A DNA stretch of 64,000 nt, taken from contig JAEZFW010000087.1 in the NCBI GenBank assembly GCA_023417315.1, positions 41,559 through 105,558 on the forward strand, written 5' to 3'. This DNA comes from Pseudomonadota bacterium (lineage in GTDB: Bacteria; Pseudomonadota; Gammaproteobacteria; Steroidobacterales; Steroidobacteraceae). How positions within the stretch are numbered: position 1 is the stretch's first letter; every line of letters begins with the position of its first letter. The position numbers and the translations under genes are program-made. Shown here piece by piece: positions 26,150 to 34,218 of this stretch. The notes below the pieces were generated by a model. It was not told where the DNA came from, searched no databases, and saw nothing but the letters and a program-made list of their open reading frames with translations.

Positions 26150-26263
26150 GTGATGGAGTGACGAGGTGACGAAGAGACGGAGTCAGAAAGCGGATCTAGG
26201 AAGCGGAAGGCGCAGTGGACGTTTGTCCGAGTTCGTCACCTCGTCACTTCGTCACTCCGTCAC
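26150..26263. repeat. inverted tandem-unit repeat between pqqD and pqqE
   Basis: Left arm 26150-26184 (GTGATGGAGTGACGAGGTGA core) and right arm 26229-26263 (CACCTCGTCACTTCGTCACT core) are inverted and built of 8-base GTGACGRA-like units. The right arm encodes the last codons and stop of pqqD (stop at 26244). In mRNA this would put a long hairpin between pqqD and pqqE. Confidence 0.82.
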
Positions 26264-26546
26264 TTTCCTTGAGCTCCACCCACCCCCTTTCCCGCGCGAG
26301 CGCGAGGAACCCGGCGACATCGGCGCGCAGATCAGTGCGTCCGAACGTGCTTTCGAGATTCGTGACGATGTCTTCCAGCGTGCTCACACCGTCGCAGCGA
26401 CGTAGGATCTCGCCAGCCGACCCGTTGAGCTTCACCATGCCTTCCGGGTACAAGAGCACGTGAGCCCTTTGGGCTGGCTCCCATTGAAGACGAAATCCGC
26501 GCGCGATGGCGGGGCGGGCTCGATTTCGGATGTCTGACTCGCTCAT
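26244..26546 (-). CDS. pqqD: PQQ biosynthesis peptide chaperone PqqD
   Basis: A 100-residue PqqD. Recognisable stretches are FRLQWEPAQRAHVLLYPEGM, VKLNGSAGEIL and the helical C-terminus with ADVAGFLALARERGWVEL. PqqD binds the precursor PqqA and delivers it to PqqE. The ATG overlaps the pqqC stop (ATGA). The last seven or so residues (ESDGVTK) are written by an arm of an inverted repeat, so the natural end may have been extended by that insertion. Confidence 0.94.
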   Translation of the reverse strand: MSESDIRNRARPAIARGFRLQWEPAQRAHVLLYPEGMVKLNGSAGEILRRCDGVSTLEDIVTNLESTFGRTDLRADVAGFLALARERGWVELKESDGVTK

Positions 26547-27241
26547 CTCGTCACTCCGTAGTGCTGGGCCATCGCATCGTTCATGACCCATAACACATCC
26601 AACTTGAACTTAAGGACCTCCAGCGCTCGTCGTTGCTGAGCCGCGCTCTTGAAATGATCGAGCGTGATGCCGAGGCCGTGCTGTACGTCACGTTGGGCGA
26701 GCGATACGCGGCTGCGAAAATACGCGAGCCCTTCCGCTTCGACCCACGGGTAGTACTCTGGCCACCCTCGGAGCCGCTCCTTGTGGATCTCGGGTGCGAA
26801 GAGCTCCGTCAACGATGAGCACACTGCCTCTTGCCAAGGCGCCTGACGCGCGAAGTTCACATACGCGTCGACTGCGAAGCGCACCGCAGGCAGAACATCG
26901 CGCAGCTCCTCCACTGGTTCGCGATCGAGTCCGACCGCCTGCGCCAGCCGGAGCCAGGCTTCGATACCGCCTGCGTTCTCGCCGTATCCGTCGTGATCGA
27001 GAATGCGCTCGACCCATTTACGCCGCACTGCCCGGTCAGGGCAGTTCGACAAGATGGCGGCATCTTTCAGCGGTATACTGCGTTGATAATAGAAGCGGTT
27101 CGCGACCCAGCCACGAATCTGCTCGGGGCTCGCACGACCGCTGTTCAACATCACGTTGAACGGATGGTGGATGTGGTACGCGCGCCCCTGCTCGCGTAAG
27201 TGCATCTCGAACTCTTCGCGACTCCAAGGTTGCTCGATCAC
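26543..27241 (-). CDS. pqqC: pyrroloquinoline-quinone synthase PqqC
   Basis: A 232-residue PqqC, the cofactor-free oxidase for the final eight-electron oxidation and ring closure in PQQ formation. Family stretches are GRAYHIHHPFNVMLNSG, WVANRFYYQRSIPLKDAAIL, ILDHDGYGENAGGIEAWLRL and LTELFAPEIHKERLRGWPEY. A GTG start at 27241 (VIEQPWSREEF) lies 13 bases after the pqqB stop and matches the family N-terminus better than longer options. Confidence 0.96.
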   Translation of the reverse strand: MIEQPWSREEFEMHLREQGRAYHIHHPFNVMLNSGRASPEQIRGWVANRFYYQRSIPLKDAAILSNCPDRAVRRKWVERILDHDGYGENAGGIEAWLRLAQAVGLDREPVEELRDVLPAVRFAVDAYVNFARQAPWQEAVCSSLTELFAPEIHKERLRGWPEYYPWVEAEGLAYFRSRVSLAQRDVQHGLGITLDHFKSAAQQRRALEVLKFKLDVLWVMNDAMAQHYGVTR

Positions 27242-27254
27242 GTCTGAGACTCGA

Positions 27255-28175
27255 TCACAGCACGACTTCCATTCCGTCGAGGGCGACTTCGATACCGCGC
27301 TCGCGCAACTGGCGGTATTGCGGCGAGTCTTCATCCAAGATGGGGTTGCTGTTATTGATGTGAATGAGCACTTTGCGCGTGCCGGAAGGCAGACGATCGA
27401 GCCACTCGATCATCCCATCCGGGCCGCTCTGGGGCAGATGCCCCATATCTCTCGCGCGCTTGCCGGACAACCCGAGCTGCCGCATCTCATCGTCGCTCCA
27501 GAAAGTCCCATCGACGAGCACACAATCGGCAGCTCGCAGGTGCTCCCACACCTTCTCATTGATTGCCGCGAGCCCAGGTGCGTAGAACACCGACCGCTGG
27601 GTCGTGGTGTCTTCCAAGAACAGTCCGATGTTGTCGCCAAGCACGGGCGAGTCGCGATGCGGCGAGAAGGGCGCCGGTTTGCTCTCGAGCGGGATCGCTC
27701 GCCAGCTCACACCACGAGCGCCAACGGGCGCGAATGCATGACCTTCGAGCTCGATGGTGTGACGTTCGATACCGCAGTAGTACGTGAGGACTCGGAAGAT
27801 CGGATTCGATTCGGTGAGGTCTCGATGCACGGAATCCGTACACCAAACCGGCCACGGTCTCGTGGCTTCGCGCAACATGAACAAACCGGTCGTGTGATCG
27901 ATCTGACCATCGACGAGCACGATGCTGCGAATTGCGGTGTCGCGCACGCCACGGGCGAGCTGAAGCTCCGGCGCGGCTTTGAGCTGCGCGAGGATGTCTG
28001 GCGATACATTGACCAGCACCCACTCGTCGGGATCGGCACCGGCCACAGCGATCGAGGATTGCGATCGGGAACGCGCTCGGATCGACCCCGCCCGTACGCC
28101 CGTGCAATTGCGGCAGTTGCAGTTCCACTGGGGAAAGCCGCCGCCCGCCGCCGACCCCAGCACTTTAATCTTCAA
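27255..28175 (-). CDS. pqqB: PQQ biosynthesis protein PqqB
   Basis: A 306-residue metallo-beta-lactamase-fold protein typical of PqqB. The start MKIKVLGSAAGGGFPQWNCN with NCRNCTGV is diagnostic, along with DGQIDHTTGLFMLRE, LVDGTFWSDDEM and HINNSNPILDEDSPQ. PqqB is an iron-dependent hydroxylase acting on the crosslinked dipeptide. It follows pqqA by 61 bases. Confidence 0.96.
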   Translation of the reverse strand: MKIKVLGSAAGGGFPQWNCNCRNCTGVRAGSIRARSRSQSSIAVAGADPDEWVLVNVSPDILAQLKAAPELQLARGVRDTAIRSIVLVDGQIDHTTGLFMLREATRPWPVWCTDSVHRDLTESNPIFRVLTYYCGIERHTIELEGHAFAPVGARGVSWRAIPLESKPAPFSPHRDSPVLGDNIGLFLEDTTTQRSVFYAPGLAAINEKVWEHLRAADCVLVDGTFWSDDEMRQLGLSGKRARDMGHLPQSGPDGMIEWLDRLPSGTRKVLIHINNSNPILDEDSPQYRQLRERGIEVALDGMEVVL

Positions 28176-28236
28176 ATCGTCACCGGTAAGCCCGCCGCAT
28201 CAATCGACGGGCTTCTTGAGATCTCGCTTCGCCGCC

Positions 28237-28311
28237 TTAGCGATTGGCGATATACATCGTGATTTCCATACCGAAACGAAAATCGAGAGCAGTCGGTGTT
28301 TCCCAAGTCAT
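28237..28311 (-). CDS. pqqA: PQQ precursor peptide PqqA
   Basis: A 24-residue peptide, MTWETPTALDFRFGMEITMY then IANR. Glu16 and Tyr20, spaced ExxxY, are the residues fused to make PQQ. It heads the operon pqqABCDE, all leftward. The upstream 285-base gap separates it from a divergent two-component system and contains a 7-base tandem repeat (28541-28582). Confidence 0.95.
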   Translation of the reverse strand: MTWETPTALDFRFGMEITMYIANR

Positions 28312-28540
28312 GATGAGGCTCCTTACGTAGGCAGATCGGCTTACTGGCCGCTGGCACCTGGCCAGAGAAACCAGTCGGTGGCAAGGTGCGCCAACGACAG
28401 CACTCGCAGCAACGCGAACATCATGAAACGCGGCTCATGATTTTCATGAATGGCCATGTCTCGGAGGCAACGGCATGTGATGGACACTCGATGCTCCAGC
28501 GTGTAGATCTACTTTCGTCAGTGGCAAATGCGCATCTACT

Positions 28541-28582
28541 CTGGCCAGTAGCCAGTAGCCAGTAGCCAATAGCCAGTTGGCC
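28541..28582. repeat. tandem AGTAGCC/AATAGCC 7-base repeat
   Basis: About five copies of a 7-base unit (AGTAGCC, AATAGCC) end in GTTGGCC. An approximate complement built of TGGCCAG units lies at 28341-28367, so this may be one side of an imperfect inverted pair in the pqqA-kinase intergenic space. Confidence 0.65.
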
Positions 28583-28596
28583 GTCAAGATCGACTC

Positions 28597-29988
28597 ATGA
28601 AACTCCGCACTCACATCAACCTCATCGTCGGCTGTCTCAGCGCGGTCTTCATCGTGCTGATGCTGATTGTGGAGATCGATCGAACGCGTCGGGCCGTGAG
28701 GGAAGAGATCGCCGCCGCCACGACCGTTGCCACTCAGCTATTGAGCCGCGTGGCGCAAACCTACGAAAGAGACGGTCCCCTGCCCGTTCTCTTGTTCTTG
28801 AAGCACCTGGGACGCGTGCGCGCAAACGAGATCACGCTCTTCGATGCACGTGGCGAGGTGCTCTATCGGTCTCCACCCGCAACCTACAAGGCGGGGCGCG
28901 AAGCCCCGAGATGGTTCGCGCATCTGTTGCTGCCTCCTACCTCCCCTCGAGTGTTCGAGCTCGACGGCGGCGCGGAGCTCACGATCGAGGCGAATGCCTC
29001 CCGCGCGGTGCTCGACGGCTGGGATGATTTTCTCCAGCTGCTCTGGGTAGGCGGGCTCGCATTCTTGCTGCTCAATGTGCTCGTTTTCTGGCTGGTACGT
29101 CGCGCGCTCGCGCCGCTGCCTGTCATCGCAACGGGATTGAAGCGGATCGAAACCGGGGATCTTGGATATCGACTCCCGCCGATGACGGGTGATGAGACAG
29201 CTCAGATTGGCGCGGCTTTCAATCGAATGGCAGGAGCGATCGAAGGCAAGCGGCAAGCGGAGCTCGATGCTCGAGAAGCCCAGGCGCGGCTGGAAGAACG
29301 ACAGGAGCTCTCGAGACTCATCGAGCAGCGGCTCGATGAGGAGCGCCGCTCGATCGCCCGCGAGCTCCACGATGAGTTCGCGCAGTCGGTCACGGCCATC
29401 CGCACGCTCGCAGTGGCGATCACCGGTCGACATCAAAGCGATGCAGCGACGCTCGAAGCCGCGCGCGCAATTTCGACGGAGGCCGCGCGGCTATACGATG
29501 CCATGCACAGTCTGATTCCGCGGCTTGCACCCATCGCTCTGGATACGCTCAGCCTGGAGGAGACGTTGCGCGGGCTCATCGAGGAATGGCAGAAGCGCAC
29601 GCCCGAGGTTCGGATCAGCTTGCAGCAAACGTTGCCACCGCGGTTGGGCACCAGTATGACGCTAGGGGTGTATCGGGTCGTGCAGGAGGGTCTCATGAAC
29701 GCCTTGCGTCACGCACACGCGACAGATATCGAAGTGAACATCGAGACGCATGCGGATGTCATTGCCATCAGCGTGATCGACAACGGGCAAGGCTTGCCGG
29801 CCGACTGGTCGCGTCCTGGAAGTTTCGGTATTCGCGGTCTACGCGAGCGAGTCGCGATGCTCAACGGGAATTTGAGGATCTGCAATCGTGTCGATGCGCC
29901 AGGGGTCGAGCTGCACGTTGAGCTCCCGCTCGAAGACACGCACGAGGCGAAGGTAGAGGAACAGCATGATACGCGTGCTGCTGGTTGA
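28597..29988 (+). CDS. HAMP sensor histidine kinase (HisKA_3 type), divergent from pqqA
   Basis: A 463-residue membrane kinase. A helix near 8-28, a periplasmic sensor with LapD/MoxY-N-like pattern (about 29-145), a second helix at 148-168, a HAMP domain (RALAPLPVIATGLKRIETGD), a HisKA_3 phosphoacceptor (IARELHDEFAQSVTAI) and a HATPase (NALRHAHATDI, DNGQGLP, GIRGLRERV). The response regulator follows with a 23-base overlap. Related pairs (ExaD/ExaE, MoxY/MoxX) control PQQ-dependent alcohol oxidation, which fits its place beside pqqA. Confidence 0.92.
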   Translation: MKLRTHINLIVGCLSAVFIVLMLIVEIDRTRRAVREEIAAATTVATQLLSRVAQTYERDGPLPVLLFLKHLGRVRANEITLFDARGEVLYRSPPATYKAGREAPRWFAHLLLPPTSPRVFELDGGAELTIEANASRAVLDGWDDFLQLLWVGGLAFLLLNVLVFWLVRRALAPLPVIATGLKRIETGDLGYRLPPMTGDETAQIGAAFNRMAGAIEGKRQAELDAREAQARLEERQELSRLIEQRLDEERRSIARELHDEFAQSVTAIRTLAVAITGRHQSDAATLEAARAISTEAARLYDAMHSLIPRLAPIALDTLSLEETLRGLIEEWQKRTPEVRISLQQTLPPRLGTSMTLGVYRVVQEGLMNALRHAHATDIEVNIETHADVIAISVIDNGQGLPADWSRPGSFGIRGLRERVAMLNGNLRICNRVDAPGVELHVELPLEDTHEAKVEEQHDTRAAG

Positions 29989-30601
29989 CGATCATACGGT
30001 CGTGCGTTTCGGTTTTCGGCTGTTGCTCGAAGCTGCAGCGGACGTCGAAGTGATCGGGGAAGCCGACTCGGGTGAGAGCGCCTATGTGCTGTATCCGCAG
30101 TGCAAGCCTGATGTCGTGATCATGGACTTGTCCATGCCCGGCATGGGCGGGCTCGAAGCGCTCAAGCGCATTCGTACGCACTATCGCGACGCGCGGCTGC
30201 TCGCGCTGTCCGCGCATGACGATGCGATGCATGCGCGACGTGCACTCGCGCAAGGCGCGCTCGGGTTCTTGTCCAAACGCAGCGCGCCGGAGATTCTTCT
30301 CGATGCGGTACGCACGGTCGCTGCCGGACGGCGCTATCTCGATCCCTCGCTCGCACAGGAGCTCGCGCTCTCCGAAATCGACGGCGCCTCGGACACCCCG
30401 ATCCACCGCTTATCGGAAAGAGAATTCGAAGTATTCTTGCGACTAGCGAAAGGCGCCGCGGTGCAGACGATCGCGAACGATCTCAACCTCTCAGCATCCA
30501 CGGTCGGCACTCACCTGTACAACATCAAACAGAAGCTCGGCGCAAGCAATCAAGCCGAGCTCACGTTGATCGCACTTAGAGCCGGGCTCATCGAGGTGTA
30601 G
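29966..30601 (+). CDS. NarL/LuxR-family response regulator
   Basis: A 211-residue regulator. The receiver domain has acidic pocket LLVDDHTVV, phosphoacceptor Asp in VIMDLSMPGMGG and Lys in GFLSKRSAP. The LuxR HTH is RLSEREFEVFLRLAKGAAVQ onward. It overlaps the kinase gene and is its partner. AgmR/ExaE-type regulators of this architecture activate quinoprotein dehydrogenase and pqq genes; that role here is an inference from location. Confidence 0.94.
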   Translation: MIRVLLVDDHTVVRFGFRLLLEAAADVEVIGEADSGESAYVLYPQCKPDVVIMDLSMPGMGGLEALKRIRTHYRDARLLALSAHDDAMHARRALAQGALGFLSKRSAPEILLDAVRTVAAGRRYLDPSLAQELALSEIDGASDTPIHRLSEREFEVFLRLAKGAAVQTIANDLNLSASTVGTHLYNIKQKLGASNQAELTLIALRAGLIEV

Positions 30602-30610
30602 GACACACTT

Positions 30611-30767
30611 GAGTGACGAGGTGACGAAGTCACGGAGCGACGATGTCAGACGCGACACGCGGTGCCGCGGCTGCGCTCCTCTCTTACTCCTTTTTTCTTC
30701 CTCTTCTTTGCCGACTTCTTTCACTTCTTTCTGACTTCGTCACCTCGTCGCTTCTTCACTCAGTTAC
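30611..30767. repeat. inverted tandem-unit repeat (GTGACGAAG type)
   Basis: Left arm 30611-30642 (GAGTGACGAGGTGACGAAGT core) pairs with right arm 30731-30767 (ACTTCGTCACCTCGTCGCTT core). The units match those of the pqqD-pqqE repeat. The right arm overlaps the 3' end of the convergent lipoprotein gene (stop at 30760-30762). The spacer is pyrimidine-rich. Confidence 0.8.
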
Positions 30768-32445
30768 ACGTAACCTGCACCTGCACGCCCCCCCCGCCGA
30801 CCACGCCCGACCCATTCGTGGCAGTGCATGTCTGGAACGGGAAGATCGGTCCGCCTGCTACGACGACGTTGTAGGGTTGACCGCTCAAGACCGGTGTCGG
30901 GAACGTGTGCGTGCCATTCGAATGCACAACGAGCGTATCGGAATCGTTGTTGCGAAGACGCAGGCTGAAGCCGCGTAAGCCCGATACCACGACGCTGATG
31001 TTGAAAGAGCTCGTCACGCAATTCACTGCGACATTGCTGATGTCCGCGTTGGCGATCGTTCCAGCGCCGTCGGTTACCGAGCAGACCTGCGTCGGGCTCG
31101 ACGGCTGCGTGCCGACGCCGACGCTGTAAGCCACTCCCGTTTGCACGCCTGTCGCAAACGTGAATGGTCCATTCGCGGCGACAGCCAAGTTGTCGCCGCC
31201 ATTGTTTTGCAATACGAGACCGGAGCCCGCTAACCCTGCAACCTGCCCTCCGACGGTGAACTCGATCCTGACGCATTGAACGCGTACGTTCGTGATGTTC
31301 GCGGTGGTCACGGTGCCCGACGCGTTCTCAACCGTGCAGCGCTGCCTCGGGCTCGTAGGCTCGGTTGCAACCGACACGCTGTACGTGCGCCCGCTTTCGA
31401 TTGCGGTCGCGAACCGGAACGAACCGTCGGAATTGATCGTGAGATCATCAGTGCCGTTGTTGCGCAACACGAGCCCGCGGCCCGCCATTCCTCCGACTGT
31501 TCCGCCGACAGTGAACGCTCGCCGTGTGCAGTTGACTGCGACGTTCGTGATATCGGCGCCGGCGACTGTGCCGGTTCCGTTCGTAACCGTGCATGCCTGC
31601 ACTGGATTCGCGGGCTCCCTCTGCACCGTGACGTTGTAGGTGCCGCCGCTTGCGATTCTCGTGGGGAACGTGAAGGTGCCGTCCGATTGTACTTCGACGG
31701 TTTCATTGCTGTTGCTCAACACGAGCCGATCGCCCTCCAAGCCCACGACCGTACCGCTCAACGAATAAGTATTCGTCGCGCAGGTCACTGTTGCACTGGT
31801 TGCAGTTCCGGAACCGACGACACCGCTGGCGTTCGCAACGGTACAGTTCTGTGAAGGCGCGGACGGTTGGGTCGCTACAGTGATCTCGTATGGAGAGCCG
31901 CTGGCCAGCGCGTCAGGAAACGTAAACGCACCGTTCGAGGCGACGGGCAAATCGGTCGAACCGTTCAGGCGGAGCACCAGACCGCGTCCTTGCAAGCCAC
32001 TGACGCTGCCCCCGACGTTGAAGGATTGAGTGCTGCACACCACCGTCACGTTGGTGACGTTCTGGGTGCTGATCGAGCCCGTGCCATTCGACACCGTGCA
32101 CACCTGAGCCGGATTGCTGGGTTGAGTTGCGACGGTCACGGCATACGTCGTGCCGCTGGTCAGCGCGGTCGGAAACGCGAAGGCGCCATCGCGTGTGATG
32201 CGCGTGTCGCCCGCGCCGTTCAGCTGCAAGACGAGGCCCGAACCAGCCAAGCCGCTGATCGAGCCATTCACCGTGTAGGTACTCGGCGGATTCGCCGGCT
32301 GAGTGGGTGGAGGCTGCGCACCCTGGTCATCGGACCCCACCGATCCCCGTCCGTTCGAGCACCCGACCGAGGTCAGCAGGACGCAGCAGCCGGTAAGAAT
32401 TGCGATGCGTCGCAGCCCACCGGTTCGAGACGCGAGCTTCGGCAT
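30760..32445 (-). CDS. lipoprotein with six about 82-residue beta repeats
   Basis: A 561-residue predicted lipoprotein (lipobox LLTSVGC, Cys near 29). After a short Gly/Pro linker, six tandem repeats of about 82 residues fill the protein. Each follows the plan VGGxVxGLxGxGLVLxxN, then GxFxFPTxxxSGxxYxVxV, TQPSxPxQxCTV and a closing TNVxVxC. Two cysteines per repeat suggest one disulfide each. The repeats resemble surface beta-sandwich modules of unassigned function. Repeat six diverges most. ATG follows GGGAGGAATGACTG. Confidence 0.88.
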   Translation of the reverse strand: MPKLASRTGGLRRIAILTGCCVLLTSVGCSNGRGSVGSDDQGAQPPPTQPANPPSTYTVNGSISGLAGSGLVLQLNGAGDTRITRDGAFAFPTALTSGTTYAVTVATQPSNPAQVCTVSNGTGSISTQNVTNVTVVCSTQSFNVGGSVSGLQGRGLVLRLNGSTDLPVASNGAFTFPDALASGSPYEITVATQPSAPSQNCTVANASGVVGSGTATSATVTCATNTYSLSGTVVGLEGDRLVLSNSNETVEVQSDGTFTFPTRIASGGTYNVTVQREPANPVQACTVTNGTGTVAGADITNVAVNCTRRAFTVGGTVGGMAGRGLVLRNNGTDDLTINSDGSFRFATAIESGRTYSVSVATEPTSPRQRCTVENASGTVTTANITNVRVQCVRIEFTVGGQVAGLAGSGLVLQNNGGDNLAVAANGPFTFATGVQTGVAYSVGVGTQPSSPTQVCSVTDGAGTIANADISNVAVNCVTSSFNISVVVSGLRGFSLRLRNNDSDTLVVHSNGTHTFPTPVLSGQPYNVVVAGGPIFPFQTCTATNGSGVVGGGGVQVQVTCN

Positions 32446-32640
32446 CAGTCATTCCTCCCATTTCGTCATCATTGTCGATACAGCAATGTCATATCGACAT
32501 GCCGGGCAAAATGTTCCATCCGTGGGTAGTTTCCCGGTCACGATCGGCAGGCGCCGTTCGCTAGGCTAGCGAACGGAGCGGTCGCAACGACTCGAACACG
32601 CCGATCCCAGCCACGTCGTCGCGCCCTAAGGAGGCGCTAC

Positions 32641-34209
32641 ATGCACCTATTCAAAGCGAAGAAGAACCGGATCGGCCGCTATGCCGCCACGCTCAAAGCG
32701 GAGCTGCCGGACGTTCGCGTCGATCCCTCGCGCCGTATCGAGATCGCCGGTCGGTCGACGCCGGCTCTGTACAACAGCGAGACCGTCCTCAATCTCGACT
32801 GCAGCATCCCGGATCGCTTTACTGCGCGGACCGGCGTGACCGCTACGATCTTCGTGAAGAACGAGGCCGACTTCGTCCGCGTATCTACGTCCGTGAAAAA
32901 GCAGAATGGCGAGCGCGCCATCGGTACGACCCTGAGCCACGCCCATCCTGCCTACTCGCACCTGCTCGCCGGTGAACCTTACGTCGGATATGCCACTTTA
33001 TTCGGTACGCAGTACCTCACTCAGTACGACGCATTGCGCGATCCGCGCGACCAGGTGATTGGCGCAATCTATGTCGGCATCGACGTCAGCAAGGAGAAAC
33101 GCGTCGGGCTCGGTGCGCAGCTCGCGTGGACCTCGTTCGTCCTAGCGGCGATCGTGTTGATCGCGCTGATCTCGCACTTCGCGGGCAGCGCTGAGGAGGC
33201 CACGGGGGCGCAGCTCGATGGCATTCGCGATCTTCATCTCGTGCTTGGGGTGCTCGCCGCGGGAGCGCTCGCGCTGATCATCGTACAAGTCCTACGCTCG
33301 ACGTTGACGAAGCCGCTCACGGAAGCACGCACCGTCGCGCAACGGTTGTCCGCCGGCGATCTGACATCGTTGATCGACGTGGATCGCAACGACGAGATCG
33401 GTCAGCTGATGCAAGCAATCAACGGCATCAGCCAAGGGCTCACTGAGATCGTGGGGAACGTACGCGAAAGCACGGATGCGATCACGACCGCCGCCAGAGA
33501 GATCTCCGCGGGGAACACCGATCTGTCCGCGCGAACGTCCGAGCAAGCGGCCTCACTCGAAGAGACCGCCGCGTCGATGACGCAGCTCACGACGACGGTT
33601 CGTCACAATGCCGAGAACGCCTCGCAAGCAAACCAATTAGCGCTCGCAGCGTCTTCGATCGCTCTACAGGGTCGGGGAGTGGTGGACCAGCTCGTAGCCG
33701 GCATGACGTCGGTGAAGACGAGCTCGGATCAAGTCGCGCGCATTGTCGGCGAGATCGAAGACATCGCTTTCCAGACGAACATTCTCGCGCTCAATGCCGC
33801 CGTCGAAGCTGCGCGTGCCGGCGAGCACGGCAAAAGCTTCACCGTGGTGGCCGCCGATGTCCGCAATCTGGCGCAGCGTTCAGGCACCGCGGCCAAGGAG
33901 ATCAAGGCGCTGATCAGCGAGTCGGTCTTGCAGGTCGATAACGGCAACGCGCTCGCCACTCAAGCGGGTCGCACGATGTCGGATATCGTGAGCTCCGTCA
34001 AACGCGTGACCGATATCATGAGCGAGATCTCAGATGCGAGCCGACAGCAGGCAACCGGCATCGAGCAGGTGAACATCGCCGTGTCGCGCATGGATGAGAT
34101 GACTCAGCGCAACGCGGCTCTCGTGGAAGAAGCCGCAGCCGCCGCCGAAAGTCTGCATGCACAGGCTGAACGGCTGGCGCAGGCGGTAGCGCAGTTCAAG
34201 CTGCCGTAG
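32641..34209 (+). CDS. methyl-accepting chemotaxis protein, Cache domain without N-terminal helix
   Basis: A 522-residue chemoreceptor. Residues 1-150 match the Cache_3-Cache_2 sensor (VTATIFVKNEADFVRVSTSV, YVGYATLFGTQYLTQYD, VIGAIYVGIDVS). Two helices follow at 161-180 and 199-217, then HAMP and the signalling domain with tip IAFQTNILALNAAVEAARAG. Usually one helix precedes the Cache domain; here it is absent, although the start has a strong TAAGGAGG site. Either the sensor is cytoplasmic or the first helix has been lost and replaced by the extra one. Confidence 0.92.
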   Translation: MHLFKAKKNRIGRYAATLKAELPDVRVDPSRRIEIAGRSTPALYNSETVLNLDCSIPDRFTARTGVTATIFVKNEADFVRVSTSVKKQNGERAIGTTLSHAHPAYSHLLAGEPYVGYATLFGTQYLTQYDALRDPRDQVIGAIYVGIDVSKEKRVGLGAQLAWTSFVLAAIVLIALISHFAGSAEEATGAQLDGIRDLHLVLGVLAAGALALIIVQVLRSTLTKPLTEARTVAQRLSAGDLTSLIDVDRNDEIGQLMQAINGISQGLTEIVGNVRESTDAITTAAREISAGNTDLSARTSEQAASLEETAASMTQLTTTVRHNAENASQANQLALAASSIALQGRGVVDQLVAGMTSVKTSSDQVARIVGEIEDIAFQTNILALNAAVEAARAGEHGKSFTVVAADVRNLAQRSGTAAKEIKALISESVLQVDNGNALATQAGRTMSDIVSSVKRVTDIMSEISDASRQQATGIEQVNIAVSRMDEMTQRNAALVEEAAAAAESLHAQAERLAQAVAQFKLP

Positions 34210-34218
34210 GTGCGGCGG

